From Chitinophagaceae bacterium (GTDB lineage Bacteria; Bacteroidota; Bacteroidia; Chitinophagales; Chitinophagaceae): a stretch of DNA of 64,000 nt. Under the pieces are notes generated by a model, which had not been told where the DNA came from, did not search any database, and saw only the letters and a list, made by a program, of their open reading frames with translations. The stretch lies in the NCBI GenBank assembly GCA_016710935.1, contig JADJTY010000012.1, positions 620,001 through 684,000 on the forward strand. Reading direction: 5' to 3'. The position numbers and the translations under genes are program-made. This document shows positions 52,526 through 61,779 of the stretch, in pieces; the first letter of the stretch is position 1, and the number at the start of each line of letters is the position of its first letter.

Positions 52526-53497
52526 TTAGTCAAAACTTTTGGCACTTCCCGTGGCAGCTATTTTTAGTACCCGGTCGTATTGTTCAGCATTTAGATCATT
52601 AAAGAAAAAGTAAACCGGGTCAACCGGGTTGCCATTAATATGTACCTCGTAATGGCAATGCGGGCCGGTACTGGCACCTGTGCTGCCAACCCAGCCTATC
52701 ACTTCACCCCGTTTTACAGATTTACCAGCCGTTGCTTTAATCCTTACCATGTGTAAATACTTTGTTTCATACCCATAACCATGATTAATGAGTACGTAAT
52801 TCCCTGTGCCCGTACCAGAACCTGCGGCGGTAACCATACCATCGCCGGTTGCATAAATAGGTGTACCCTGTGGTGCAGTAAAATCAAGTCCCGGATGCAT
52901 TTTAGCAATACCGTAAATAGGATGTATCCGCATACCAAATCCGCTGGCAATACGGTCAAGCTGCTTATTACTTACCGGCTGTATGGCCGGTATACTCGCC
53001 AGTTTAGCTTCCTGGTTTTTGATCAGCTTCGCAATCGCATCATAACTTTGAAACTGAAAAGCGATCCTGCTGGTAATATTATCCAGTGTTTTTGCGATCT
53101 CCTTTCCCAGTTCATCATCGCTTTTTAAATTGAGCTTGGCTATTTCCTTTCTCTTCTCAATGGCCTTTGTTCTGGCGCTGTCGCTTAAAGGGTTGGCTTC
53201 AAAAATAGAGCGGTAAACATCATTATCTCTTTTTTCAAGCTCGGCCATTTGTTGTTGCAGAGTTTTGGTCTTTGCTGCCAGTGTATTGTAATTGTCTTTA
53301 ATGGCTTCGTATTTAAGGGCTGTTTCCTTATCAATTGCCCGTGGGAAAAAACTGTTGTACGCCCAGATGATGAGCGCCGAACTAACCAGTGCCGCAGAAA
53401 TAAAACCAAATACCCGCAACAGCTTTACCCGAAGCGGTGTAACCAGCTTCTCGTAACGAAGTGTATGTGTATTATAGTAGTATTTGATTTTTTTCAT
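52526..53497 (-). CDS. M23 family peptidase with membrane anchor and coiled coil
   Basis: 323 residues: one N-terminal helix (VFGFISAALVSSALIIWAY), a coiled-coil region (about 60-140), and an M23 domain with HPGLDFTAP and HCHYEVHING. Zinc residues are intact, so it should be an active murein hydrolase, or an activator of one, in the periplasm. It is divergent from alaS, a neighbourhood I recall as common in Bacteroidota. Confidence 0.88.
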   Translation of the reverse strand: MKKIKYYYNTHTLRYEKLVTPLRVKLLRVFGFISAALVSSALIIWAYNSFFPRAIDKETALKYEAIKDNYNTLAAKTKTLQQQMAELEKRDNDVYRSIFEANPLSDSARTKAIEKRKEIAKLNLKSDDELGKEIAKTLDNITSRIAFQFQSYDAIAKLIKNQEAKLASIPAIQPVSNKQLDRIASGFGMRIHPIYGIAKMHPGLDFTAPQGTPIYATGDGMVTAAGSGTGTGNYVLINHGYGYETKYLHMVRIKATAGKSVKRGEVIGWVGSTGASTGPHCHYEVHINGNPVDPVYFFFNDLNAEQYDRVLKIAATGSAKSFD

Positions 53498-53532
53498 GCT
53501 AAACTTCCAGTTCGCCCAATATTATCGGGAGG

Positions 53533-53563
53533 TTGGGGTGAGGCCTCATTTTGTTTACCTTTG
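53533..53563 (+). promoter_or_regulatory. alaS: Bacteroidota-type promoter of alaS
   Basis: TTG (53533-53535), a 20-nt spacer and TACCTTTG (53556-53563) match the TTG / TAnnTTTG pattern fully. It lies 73 bp upstream of the alaS ATG. Confidence 0.7.
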
Positions 53564-53635
53564 CAACCGTTGAACAAAAGTTTACAAATATAGCCCCATA
53601 AACAACAAAAATCAACCCATTTAAACAATTGGCAT

Positions 53636-56257
53636 ATGATGACGAGTGCTGCGATACGACAACAATATCTTGACTTTTTTAAATCGAAAGAACACGTGAT
53701 TGTTCCTTCTGCGCCTATAGTGGTAAAGAACGACCCTACGCTTTTATTTACCAATGCAGGCATGAACCAGTTTAAGGATTATTTCCTGGGTAATAAACCT
53801 GCACCCTATAACCGTGTCGCCGATACTCAGAAATGTTTACGGGTGAGTGGTAAGCACAATGACCTGGAAGAAGTAGGTGTTGATACATACCACCATACCA
53901 TGTTTGAAATGCTGGGCAACTGGAGTTTTGGCGATTATTTTAAAAAAGAAGCGATTGCCTGGAGCTGGGAACTGCTGACCGATGTATATAAATTAGACAA
54001 GGACAGGTTGTACGTTACCATTTTTGAAGGTGATGAAACAGAAGGCCTGCCCAAAGACGAGGAAGCTTATAACGAATGGAAAAAAGTAATTGCTGCAGAC
54101 AGGATCCTGCTGGGTAATAAAAAAGATAATTTTTGGGAAATGGGCGATACCGGCCCATGCGGCCCATGCACAGAGATTCATGTGGATTGCAGAACTGATG
54201 AAGAAAGAAAAGCTGTTGATGGCAGTACCCTGGTGAATAACGATCACCCGCAGGTGATCGAGATATGGAACAATGTATTCATTCAGTTTAACCGTAAAAA
54301 AGACGGCAGCCTGGAAGAATTACCTGCCAGGCATGTTGATACAGGAATGGGATTTGAAAGACTGGTAAGAGTTATTCAGCAAAAAACATCGAACTATGAT
54401 ACGGATGTTTTTACAGGAACTATTGAAGCAATAGAAAAAATTACCAGCAAAAAATATGATTTCAGCGATAGTAAAGATGCCGTTGCTTTTAGAGTAATTG
54501 CCGATCATATACGTGCCATCAGTTTTACCATTGCTGATGGACAATTGCCTTCAAACACAGGTGCTGGTTATGTTATACGCCGCATATTACGCAGGGCGGT
54601 ACGTTACTATTATTCTTATTTAGAGTATAAGCAACCGCTGTTGCACCAGTTGTTACCGGTAATTGCAAAGCAGTTTGAAACCGTTTTTCCGGAGTTGACA
54701 CAGCAATTGGATTTTGTAGGAAAGGTGGTGAAAGAAGAAGAAGATGCATTTTTAAGAACCTTATCAAGCGGCTTAAAAAATATTGAGGATGTAATGAAGC
54801 AATCTCAGCAAACAAAAGTGATCAGTGGTGCTGCTGCTTTTGAATTGCTTGATACGTTTGGTTTTCCCATTGACCTGACGAGACTAATTGCAATGGAAAA
54901 TAATTTGGTGGTAGATGAAGCTGGCTTTGAAGTTGAAATGCAGCAGCAAAAAAACCGCAGCCGGGCAGCAACTGCCATGGATACTGAAGACTGGGTTATC
55001 GTACATGATATTCCTTCTTCAAAATTTGTTGGTTATGATAGTTTGGAAACAAAAGCAAAAGTTGTTAAGTACCGTAAAGTAACCGGCAAAGGAAAAGAAT
55101 TGTACCAGATCATTTTAGACCAGACTCCTTTTTATGCTGAAAGCGGCGGACAGGTTGGAGACAATGGGCAATTGGCAATTGGCAATATGCAATTGGCAAT
55201 TATAGACACTAAAAAAGAAAACGATCTGATCATTCATTTTGCAGAATCAATACCGGATGATTTAAGTGGTGAGGTAGTTGCAACAGTAAGTGCTGTAAGA
55301 AGAAAAGACATTACCCTTCACCACAGCGTTACACATCTCATGCATGCAGCCTTACGCAATGTATTGGGCAAACATGTGGCACAAAAAGGCAGCCTCGTCA
55401 ATGAAGAGCACCTGCGTTTCGACTTTAGCCATTTTGCAAAAGTTACCGATGAAGAAATTGCTGCCGTTGAAAAACTGGTGAATGAAAAGATAAGGGAGAA
55501 TATTCCGGTTGTCATTAAATCAATGAATAAAGATGAAGCCGTTGCCCTGGGTGCTATGGCTTTGTTTGGCGAAAAATATGGTGATGTGGTACGTGTAGTA
55601 ATTATGGATGAAAACTATTCCATTGAACTGTGTGGCGGTACTCATGTGGGCAGTACCGGCGAACTGGGTTTATTTAAAATAAAAAGCGAAGGTGCTGTAG
55701 CAGCGGGTGTAAGAAGGGTTGAAGCTGTATGTGGTAAAGCTTCAGAAGAATTAGTGAATACCACATTCGTGGAAATTAGTGTAATTAGTGGTTTATTAAA
55801 ACATCCGAAGGATGTTGCTAAATCTATTGAAAATTTGCAGGCAGAAAATACTTCTTTGAAAAAACATATCGAAGCATTGGAAGCAAGGCAACTGGTTATC
55901 ATCCGTAATGAACTGCTGCAAAAAGATGAGATCATCAATAATGTGACTTTTGTTGGCGATATCATTGAAGTAAGCAGTGCCGATGCGTTGAAGAAACTTT
56001 GTTTCGATCTAAAAAATAAATTGAACGACCATGTGGCTGTGCTATGCGCCAATATTGATGGTAAACCTTTTGTTGCCATCGGCATCAGTGATACGGTGGT
56101 GGCAGCAAAAAATTTAGACGCCGGAAAAATAATAAAAGAACATGTGGCTCCTTTGATAAAAGGCGGTGGCGGCGGACAAAAGAACCTGGCAACAGCCGGC
56201 GGACAGGATGTGAGTAATTTAAGAGCGGTGATTGATGCAGTGAAGAGTTTGTTGTAA
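53636..56257 (+). CDS. alaS: Alanine--tRNA ligase
   Basis: Charges tRNA(Ala). The 873-residue protein has the class II motifs TNAGMNQFKDYF and GAGYVIRRILRRAVRY, the zinc/editing motifs HSVTHLMHAALR and CGGTHVG, and the C-terminal C-Ala domain ending in KGGGGGQKNLATAGGQD. Within the editing domain, after FYAESGGQVGDNG, the residues QLAIGNMQLAI are encoded by a tandem CAATTGGCA repeat. Two adjacent ATG codons open the gene. Confidence 0.96.
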   Translation: MMTSAAIRQQYLDFFKSKEHVIVPSAPIVVKNDPTLLFTNAGMNQFKDYFLGNKPAPYNRVADTQKCLRVSGKHNDLEEVGVDTYHHTMFEMLGNWSFGDYFKKEAIAWSWELLTDVYKLDKDRLYVTIFEGDETEGLPKDEEAYNEWKKVIAADRILLGNKKDNFWEMGDTGPCGPCTEIHVDCRTDEERKAVDGSTLVNNDHPQVIEIWNNVFIQFNRKKDGSLEELPARHVDTGMGFERLVRVIQQKTSNYDTDVFTGTIEAIEKITSKKYDFSDSKDAVAFRVIADHIRAISFTIADGQLPSNTGAGYVIRRILRRAVRYYYSYLEYKQPLLHQLLPVIAKQFETVFPELTQQLDFVGKVVKEEEDAFLRTLSSGLKNIEDVMKQSQQTKVISGAAAFELLDTFGFPIDLTRLIAMENNLVVDEAGFEVEMQQQKNRSRAATAMDTEDWVIVHDIPSSKFVGYDSLETKAKVVKYRKVTGKGKELYQIILDQTPFYAESGGQVGDNGQLAIGNMQLAIIDTKKENDLIIHFAESIPDDLSGEVVATVSAVRRKDITLHHSVTHLMHAALRNVLGKHVAQKGSLVNEEHLRFDFSHFAKVTDEEIAAVEKLVNEKIRENIPVVIKSMNKDEAVALGAMALFGEKYGDVVRVVIMDENYSIELCGGTHVGSTGELGLFKIKSEGAVAAGVRRVEAVCGKASEELVNTTFVEISVISGLLKHPKDVAKSIENLQAENTSLKKHIEALEARQLVIIRNELLQKDEIINNVTFVGDIIEVSSADALKKLCFDLKNKLNDHVAVLCANIDGKPFVAIGISDTVVAAKNLDAGKIIKEHVAPLIKGGGGGQKNLATAGGQDVSNLRAVIDAVKSLL
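55166..55201. repeat. Tandem CAATTGGCA repeat in frame in alaS
   Basis: GGG then CAATTGGCAATTGGCAATATG and CAATTGGCAATT: nine-base units giving QLAIGN and QLAI. Related TTGCCTATT words lie upstream of gatB. Confidence 0.7.
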
Positions 56258-56269
56258 ATATCTTCTTTT

Positions 56270-57199
56270 ATGAAAACAGTGTTCTCCATACTTTGTGTAA
56301 GCTTTCTTTTAACAGCACAGGCCCAATCTGAATATATTGATTCCTTTATTACGATGGAGTCTGTGAAGCATACTGTCAGCGCTCTATCACATGACAGTAT
56401 GAAAGGTCGGTTTACCGCTATGCCCGAATCTGAAAAGGCAGCTCAATTTATCGCCGGCAGGTTTGAAAAAGCCGGTCTTTTGCCGGTTTCAGGAAACAAA
56501 GGCTATTTTTCTTACTACCCAATTCGATATGAGGAAGCCAACGAAAGCACCCTTGTGCAGGGTATTAATGTTATGGCTGTCATTCCAGGTAATTTTAGCC
56601 CCGATACAATGGTTATTTTCTGTGCCCATTTTGATCATCTCCGTGTTAAACAAAATACAAAAGGAAACCAGGATTCCATCTATAATGGCGCAAATGATAA
56701 TGCGTCGGGTGTAGCTGTACTTATAGAACTGGCTAGATATTACAAGGCGACACAAAATAACAGGTACACGCTATTATTCATTGCTTTCTCGGGTGAAGAG
56801 TTAGGTTTATTGGGCTCAAAATATGTTGCGTCTGATATTGATCAGTCTTTTATTAAAACTGTAATTAATTTTGATATGCTGGGCAGGCCAATTGACGGTT
56901 CTCCCAAAAAATGCATGGTAATTACCGATAGAAATGATGGCATCATCCAAAAGTTAAACAATGAATTAAAAAATAAAAAAAGGTTTTTTATTGATGATCT
57001 ATTTCCTCTTTCACAACTTTTCTCCAGAAGTGATCATTATTCTTTCACCCATGTAAAAAACAGGATCTTTTTTACATCAGGTTCTGATTTTGATTTGTAT
57101 TACCATTCATTAAAAGATGAGCACAAAACAATTGATTTTGATTTTTTATTAAACGTGATACATAATATTGCTTCCTGTTGTAAAATTTTTATTAATTAA
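56270..57199 (+). CDS. M28 family zinc aminopeptidase-like protein, secreted
   Basis: 309 residues with a signal peptide (MKTVFSILCVSFLLTAQAQ). The dizinc site of the M28 family is complete: H120 and D122 (AHFDH), D143 (NDNASG), E176/E177 (GEELGL), D202 (NFDMLG) and H256 (SDHYSF). It probably cleaves peptides in the periplasm or outside the cell. It is 12 bp downstream of alaS. Confidence 0.9.
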   Translation: MKTVFSILCVSFLLTAQAQSEYIDSFITMESVKHTVSALSHDSMKGRFTAMPESEKAAQFIAGRFEKAGLLPVSGNKGYFSYYPIRYEEANESTLVQGINVMAVIPGNFSPDTMVIFCAHFDHLRVKQNTKGNQDSIYNGANDNASGVAVLIELARYYKATQNNRYTLLFIAFSGEELGLLGSKYVASDIDQSFIKTVINFDMLGRPIDGSPKKCMVITDRNDGIIQKLNNELKNKKRFFIDDLFPLSQLFSRSDHYSFTHVKNRIFFTSGSDFDLYYHSLKDEHKTIDFDFLLNVIHNIASCCKIFIN

Positions 57200-57223
57200 A
57201 GCAGGTCCTACAACTTCTTTTAA

Positions 57224-57736
57224 ATGAAGATCATTTTTGAAACTCCCAAACTCATCCTTCGCCAATTTACCGAAGCAGATGCACCATTGATCTTATCACT
57301 CAACAGCGATCCGGAAGTTGTAAAATACCTGCATGAACCAACGTTAAAAACTGTTGAACATGCAGCACAAATTATTAATGATATTATCTTACCTCAATAT
57401 AAAAACAACCTGGGCCGCTGGGCCATACATACAAAAGATGGTATGAATTTTATTGGCTGGTGCGGTTTAAAGTACCGGCCCGAACTGGATGAGATTGACC
57501 TGGGTTACCGCCTGATGCAAAAAGCATGGGGGAAAGGTTTTGCAACCGAAGCTGCCCAACATAGCCTGGATTATGGCTTTGAAAAGCTGAATTTAAAGAT
57601 GATCACCGGCAGGGCACATATAGAAAACATCCCTTCCATCAAAGTGCTGGAAAAGATCGGGATGAATTTTATTGGGGAAGGTATTGTAGATGATTGCCCG
57701 GTTAGAACGTATACCAAAGCCAATCCAAATATATAA
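57224..57736 (+). CDS. GNAT-family N-acetyltransferase (RimJ/RimL type)
   Basis: 170 residues. The acetyl-CoA-binding motif A is LMQKAWGKGFATEAAQHSLDYGF, and the RimL-like ending SIKVLEKIGMNFIGEGI follows. The natural substrate is unknown. It is 24 bp downstream of the M28 gene, probably in the same transcript. Confidence 0.9.
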   Translation: MKIIFETPKLILRQFTEADAPLILSLNSDPEVVKYLHEPTLKTVEHAAQIINDIILPQYKNNLGRWAIHTKDGMNFIGWCGLKYRPELDEIDLGYRLMQKAWGKGFATEAAQHSLDYGFEKLNLKMITGRAHIENIPSIKVLEKIGMNFIGEGIVDDCPVRTYTKANPNI

Positions 57737-57759
57737 TTAAGCCTGCGGCTTTATTTTTT

Positions 57760-57833
57760 GCCACGGATTGCACAGATTTACACTGATTATTTTTCTTTGC
57801 CTTTCATCCGTGCAAATTCGTGTAATCCGTGGC
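57760..57833. repeat. Imperfect inverted repeat GCCACGGATT ... AATCCGTGGC
   Basis: Arms of about 30 bp (GCCACGGATTGCACAGATTT and the inverse GTGTAATCCGTGGC end) around a T-rich loop. It shares the words GATTTACACTGA and CATCCGTG with the repeat at 20521-20600. It follows the acetyltransferase stop codon. Confidence 0.75.
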
Positions 57834-57893
57834 TAAGCTTTTTTCAAATCTGTGGCAAACCTCAAATATTTGTTAAAGCCAAAAAATAATCTG

Positions 57894-57905
57894 CGAAATA
57901 TTTCG
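57894..57905. promoter_or_regulatory. 12-bp palindrome CGAAATATTTCG upstream of the PDZ gene
   Basis: A perfect palindrome, 19 bp before the -7 element. It could be an operator, but nothing else supports this. Confidence 0.3.
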
Positions 57906-57923
57906 TAATACAGAAAAAGTCCT

Positions 57924-57931
57924 TAGTTTTG
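57924..57931 (+). promoter_or_regulatory. -7 promoter element (TAGTTTTG) of the PDZ gene
   Basis: An exact TAnnTTTG match, 36 bp upstream of the ATG. A TTC sits 19 nt upstream in the -33 position. Confidence 0.45.
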
Positions 57932-57966
57932 TTCTACTAAACATTTCGTACATAAAATATCAAGTC

Positions 57967-59043
57967 ATGAAAAAAATTGTGTTTACCGCTGCTGCCATTT
58001 GCTTTGCAGCTTTTACAACAACCCTCACCGCCCAGGATGATAAAGGCGATAAAGGAGGAAAGGGGGAAAAAGATAAAAAAGAAACCCAGGAGATCATCAT
58101 CCGCAAAAAAGGTGAAAAAGACACCAAAATAACTGTAGAAATTAAAGGAGATGTCATTACCATCAATGGCAAGCCTTTATCAGAATTTAAGGATGATGAG
58201 ATCACGGTTAACAGGAGAAATATCATCATCAGGGATGGAAAAGGTGGTACCAGGTTCAAAATGGCACCAGGCGATTTTGAGGGATTTAGCTGGAACGGTG
58301 ATGATAAAGGAGAACCCGGTGCCTTTTTAGGCGTAACAACCGGTGTATTTAATGATGGATCGGGAGATACTAAACCAAAAGGTGCCGAAATTACCAATAT
58401 AACCAAAGAAAGCGCTGCCGATAAAGCAGGCCTGAAAAATGGTGATGTAATTACAAAGATCAACGACAAGAAAGTGGTTGACCCTGAGTCTTTATCAGAG
58501 GTGGTAACCTCCTTTAAACCCAAAGAAGAAGTAACGGTTTATTTTAAACGTGATGGTAAAGAGAATTCGGTAAAAGCAATTTTAGGCGAACGTAAAGAAT
58601 CAAAGTCAATGGTTTATTCTTTCAATGGCACCGACGGCATGTCCAGATCATTCAGCATGCCCCGTATACAACGTGTACCGGGTGTTGAATTCGATATGGC
58701 ACCAAGGGTATGGTCACCCGGTTCGGAAAATAATTATGATTTTAAATTTGACAACTATCCCCGCCAGCAAAAACTAGGCTTAAAAATTCAGGATACAGAA
58801 GAAGGAAATGGGGTAAAGGTTTTGGATGTAGATAAAGATTCTCCGGCCGAAAAAGCAGGACTTAAAAAAGATGATGTGGTTACAGAAATGGGCGGCAAAA
58901 AAGTTTCCAATACAGATGAAGTACGTGATGCTTTGCACGATAACATGGAAAAATCTGCCTACAATATTAAAGCTGCCCGCAATGGTAATACCCTAAGTTT
59001 TGATATTAAGATCCCTAAAAAATTAAAGACTGCTAATTTATAA
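57967..59043 (+). CDS. Secreted protein with two PDZ domains
   Basis: 358 residues with a signal peptide (MKKIVFTAAAICFAAFTTTLTAQ), a highly charged Lys/Asp-rich segment (about 25-60), then two PDZ domains (AFLGVTTGVFND ... KAGLKNGDVITKINDKKV and KLGLKIQDTEEGNGVKV ... KAGLKKDDVVTEMGGKKV). No protease domain is attached. PDZ domains bind C-termini; it may be a periplasmic adaptor or chaperone. It is followed by a strong terminator. Confidence 0.85.
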   Translation: MKKIVFTAAAICFAAFTTTLTAQDDKGDKGGKGEKDKKETQEIIIRKKGEKDTKITVEIKGDVITINGKPLSEFKDDEITVNRRNIIIRDGKGGTRFKMAPGDFEGFSWNGDDKGEPGAFLGVTTGVFNDGSGDTKPKGAEITNITKESAADKAGLKNGDVITKINDKKVVDPESLSEVVTSFKPKEEVTVYFKRDGKENSVKAILGERKESKSMVYSFNGTDGMSRSFSMPRIQRVPGVEFDMAPRVWSPGSENNYDFKFDNYPRQQKLGLKIQDTEEGNGVKVLDVDKDSPAEKAGLKKDDVVTEMGGKKVSNTDEVRDALHDNMEKSAYNIKAARNGNTLSFDIKIPKKLKTANL

Positions 59044-59064
59044 GCCATGAATAAGCATGTGCAG

Positions 59065-59092
59065 GCGTCCTGAAATTTTCAGGACGCTTTTT
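59065..59092 (+). terminator. Rho-independent terminator of the PDZ gene
   Basis: GCGTCCTGAAA and TTTTCAGGACGC pair as a nearly perfect palindrome, followed by TTTTTATTTT. Confidence 0.88.
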
Positions 59093-59098
59093 ATTTTG

Positions 59099-59146
59099 CT
59101 TATTGCCTATTACCAGTTGCCTATTGCTCATTGCCTATTGTCAATT
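59099..59146. repeat. TTGCCTATT-type repeat upstream of gatB
   Basis: Repeated ATTGCCTATT, GTTGCCTATT and CATTGCCTATT words up to the promoter. The TTG of the gatB -33 element falls inside it. Confidence 0.65.
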
Positions 59147-59153
59147 ACCTTTG
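59124..59153 (+). promoter_or_regulatory. Bacteroidota-type promoter of gatB
   Basis: TTG (59124-59126), a 19-nt spacer and TACCTTTG (59146-59153). The GTG start follows 6 bp later (59159), so the mRNA should have almost no leader. The TTG lies within the TTGCCTATT repeat. Confidence 0.55.
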
Positions 59154-59158
59154 CACCC

Positions 59159-60610
59159 GTGAAAGAAAATGAAAAATACCAGGTAGTTATCGGATTGGAA
59201 GTTCATACCCAGTTGCTCACTCAAAGTAAATTATTTTGTGGCGATAGTGCTGCGTTCAGCACAGAACCCAATACACATATCAGTCCTGTTACACTGGCAC
59301 ACCCCGGCACTTTACCTAAAATGAATGTAAAGGCCATTGAATATGCCATAAAATTAGGGCTAGCATTACACTGCGATATTGAGCAGCATAATTATTTTGC
59401 CCGCAAAAATTATTTTTATCCCGATCTGCCAAAAGGATACCAGGTTTCGCAACACACAACACCCATTTGCAAAAATGGATTTGTCCCAATAAGGGTTGCA
59501 GATAGGGAACGAAATATCCGCCTTAACCGTATTCATATAGAAGAAGATGCAGGTAAAAGCTTACACGATGTAGATGAGAATTACACCGCCATTGATTTAA
59601 ACCGTGCCGGTGTTCCCCTGCTTGAAATTGTAAGCGAACCCGATATGCACAGCAGCGATGAAGCATTTGCCTACATTACCGAATTACGCAAACTGGTTAC
59701 CTGGCTGGGCATTTGCGATGGCAATATGGAAGAAGGCAGTATGCGTTGCGATGCCAATATTTCTATACGGCTTACAGGCGATACCAAACTGGGCACCCGG
59801 GTTGAAGTAAAAAACCTGAACAGCATACGCAATGTGAAAAGAGCGATTGATGTGGAAGTTGAACGTTTGATTGGGCTGGTTGAAAACGATCAAACCATTA
59901 TACAGGAAACCAGGAGTTATGATGCAGATAATAACAGCACTTTTTCTTTACGTTCTAAAGAAGATGCTGATGACTACCGCTATTTTCCCGAACCCGACCT
60001 CTCTCCTTTTCACATCACAGATGATTACCTGGTTGAGATAAAAAACGGACTGCCTGTATTGCCCGGGGTATTGATACAACGGTATATAAAGGAATTTAAA
60101 CTTTCTGATTACGATGCCGCTGTGCTTTGTGATGATAAAGCGCAGGCTGCTTATTTTGAAGCGGTAATAAAATATACTGATAATTACAAGGCCGTTGCCA
60201 ACTGGATGCTGGGGCCGGTTAAAAGTCATTTAAACGATCGTAATATTGCTTACGATGCTTTTACTTTGCCGGCTGAGAAACTGGCGGCATTGATTGAACT
60301 GGTAGAAACAGGTAAAGTAAATTTTGGTATTGCTGCATCAAAAGTATTACCGGCCTTATTATTGCAGCCCGAAAAGCAACCCCTGCAGATCGCAACAGAA
60401 ATGAATCTGTTACAGGAAAGCGACAGCAGTTCCATTGAGCAATGGGTTGATGAAGCCATTGCTGCCATGCCCGATAAAGTAAAGCAATACCAGGCGGGTA
60501 AAAAAGGCCTGATAGGTTTATTTGCCGGAGAAGTAAAAAAACGCAGTAAGGGTAAGGCCGATATGACAATGGTAACTGAAATCTTAGAAAAAAAATTAAA
60601 CAAACAATAA
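59159..60610 (+). CDS. gatB: Aspartyl/glutamyl-tRNA amidotransferase subunit B
   Basis: Part of the GatCAB complex that converts Glu-tRNA(Gln) or Asp-tRNA(Asn) to the amidated form. 483 residues from the GTG at 59159 (VKENEKYQVVIGLEVHTQL), chosen because upstream in-frame codons lie in the terminator and repeat. Motifs: GLEVHTQL, YFYPDLPKGYQ, NRAGVPLLEIVSEPD, EGSMRCDANIS, YRYFPEPDL, and the C-terminal YqeY-like helical domain. The TAA is directly followed by the ATG of the next gene. Confidence 0.95.
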   Translation: MKENEKYQVVIGLEVHTQLLTQSKLFCGDSAAFSTEPNTHISPVTLAHPGTLPKMNVKAIEYAIKLGLALHCDIEQHNYFARKNYFYPDLPKGYQVSQHTTPICKNGFVPIRVADRERNIRLNRIHIEEDAGKSLHDVDENYTAIDLNRAGVPLLEIVSEPDMHSSDEAFAYITELRKLVTWLGICDGNMEEGSMRCDANISIRLTGDTKLGTRVEVKNLNSIRNVKRAIDVEVERLIGLVENDQTIIQETRSYDADNNSTFSLRSKEDADDYRYFPEPDLSPFHITDDYLVEIKNGLPVLPGVLIQRYIKEFKLSDYDAAVLCDDKAQAAYFEAVIKYTDNYKAVANWMLGPVKSHLNDRNIAYDAFTLPAEKLAALIELVETGKVNFGIAASKVLPALLLQPEKQPLQIATEMNLLQESDSSSIEQWVDEAIAAMPDKVKQYQAGKKGLIGLFAGEVKKRSKGKADMTMVTEILEKKLNKQ

Positions 60611-61753
60611 ATGAAAAAATTATTTGCCGCAGCCGCTATTGCTGCTGTTTTATTTTCCTGCAACGATAAAGCCGATAAAGGTGCGTTTACGGTGAGCGGT
60701 GAAATAACAGCTTCCCCCGATCAAAAGATCTACCTGGAAGAATTATACTTCAGTTCAAAGCAGCCGGAAGTACTTGATACAGGAGAAATTAAAGGCGGAA
60801 AATTTTCACTTGCTGCCATTGCGCAAGAAGAAGGTTTGTTCCGCATCCGGATGGAAGATGGCGGAGGGGCCATTTTTATAAATGAAGAAAGCAACATAAA
60901 TTTTACGGGAATGGCTGTAAGCCAGGAACCTTTGAACGGCTCATTCAGCAGCCCTGCAAACATTGCTTTAAAAAAACTTATGCAGCATGCGGATAGTATT
61001 GGCATGCTTATAGCAAATAAAAACAGGTTACTTACCGAATTCTCCAAAGCCAATGTAAAAGAAGATGATAGTATTTTTATCGCCACTTTCAATGAATTTA
61101 CTTCGTTAAAAGATAATTTTACCAAATTCAGTTTTGCCTATGCAGATACAGCAAAAAGCCCGGTTCTCTCTTTATTTGCAGCAACCATGGCACCCATTGA
61201 CATCAGTGAATTTGAAACCCCGTTAACCAAACTGGTTAAGCGCTTTCCAAAACACAAGGGTATTGCAGAGGCGCTCGTATATGTAAAATCACAGGCTACG
61301 CAACCACAAACACAAACAAAGCCCGTTTCCAAACCGGCCATTGGTGTTACAGCACCTGAACTGACGATGAATGATGTTAACGATAAACCTTTTTCATTAA
61401 GCCAGTTGCGTGGTAAATATGTGCTGATAGATTTCTGGGCCAGTTGGTGTGGTCCATGCCGTGAAGAAAATCCAAATGTAGTAGCTGCTTTTAACCAGTT
61501 TAAAGATAAAAACTTTACCGTGCTGGGTGTTTCGCTTGATGAAAACAAACAGGCATGGATAAACGCTATAAAGGAAGATAAATTAAACTGGCAACAGATA
61601 AGCGACCTGAAAAAATGGAACAGTGCAGCAACTTCTTTGTATGGTATTGATGGAATTCCTTACAATGTGTTGATAGACCCACAGGGGAAAATAATTGCAA
61701 CTGATTTAAGAGAGAGTGCCTTACAAAATAAACTGGCTGAAGTTTTGAAATAG
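60611..61753 (+). CDS. TlpA-like thioredoxin lipoprotein with DUF4369-type N-terminal domain
   Basis: 380 residues. The signal peptide carries a lipobox (VLFSC, Cys near 17), so the mature protein is lipid-anchored. An N-terminal DUF4369-like beta domain (about 25-130) and a helical region precede a thioredoxin domain (WASWCGPCREE, typical CxxC redox site; GIDGIPYNVLIDPQGK). It probably works in envelope thiol reduction or cytochrome maturation. It starts immediately after the gatB stop. Confidence 0.9.
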   Translation: MKKLFAAAAIAAVLFSCNDKADKGAFTVSGEITASPDQKIYLEELYFSSKQPEVLDTGEIKGGKFSLAAIAQEEGLFRIRMEDGGGAIFINEESNINFTGMAVSQEPLNGSFSSPANIALKKLMQHADSIGMLIANKNRLLTEFSKANVKEDDSIFIATFNEFTSLKDNFTKFSFAYADTAKSPVLSLFAATMAPIDISEFETPLTKLVKRFPKHKGIAEALVYVKSQATQPQTQTKPVSKPAIGVTAPELTMNDVNDKPFSLSQLRGKYVLIDFWASWCGPCREENPNVVAAFNQFKDKNFTVLGVSLDENKQAWINAIKEDKLNWQQISDLKKWNSAATSLYGIDGIPYNVLIDPQGKIIATDLRESALQNKLAEVLK

Positions 61754-61779
61754 GTTTCAACTTATTCTACTATATCATT

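Noticed and set aside
55642..56289. A 215-codon reverse frame in alaS
   Set aside because: It is antisense to the CGGTHVG and C-Ala regions of alaS.
59057..59158. Upstream start of gatB
   Set aside because: The codons run through a terminator, a simple repeat and the promoter; GTG at 59159 fits the family.
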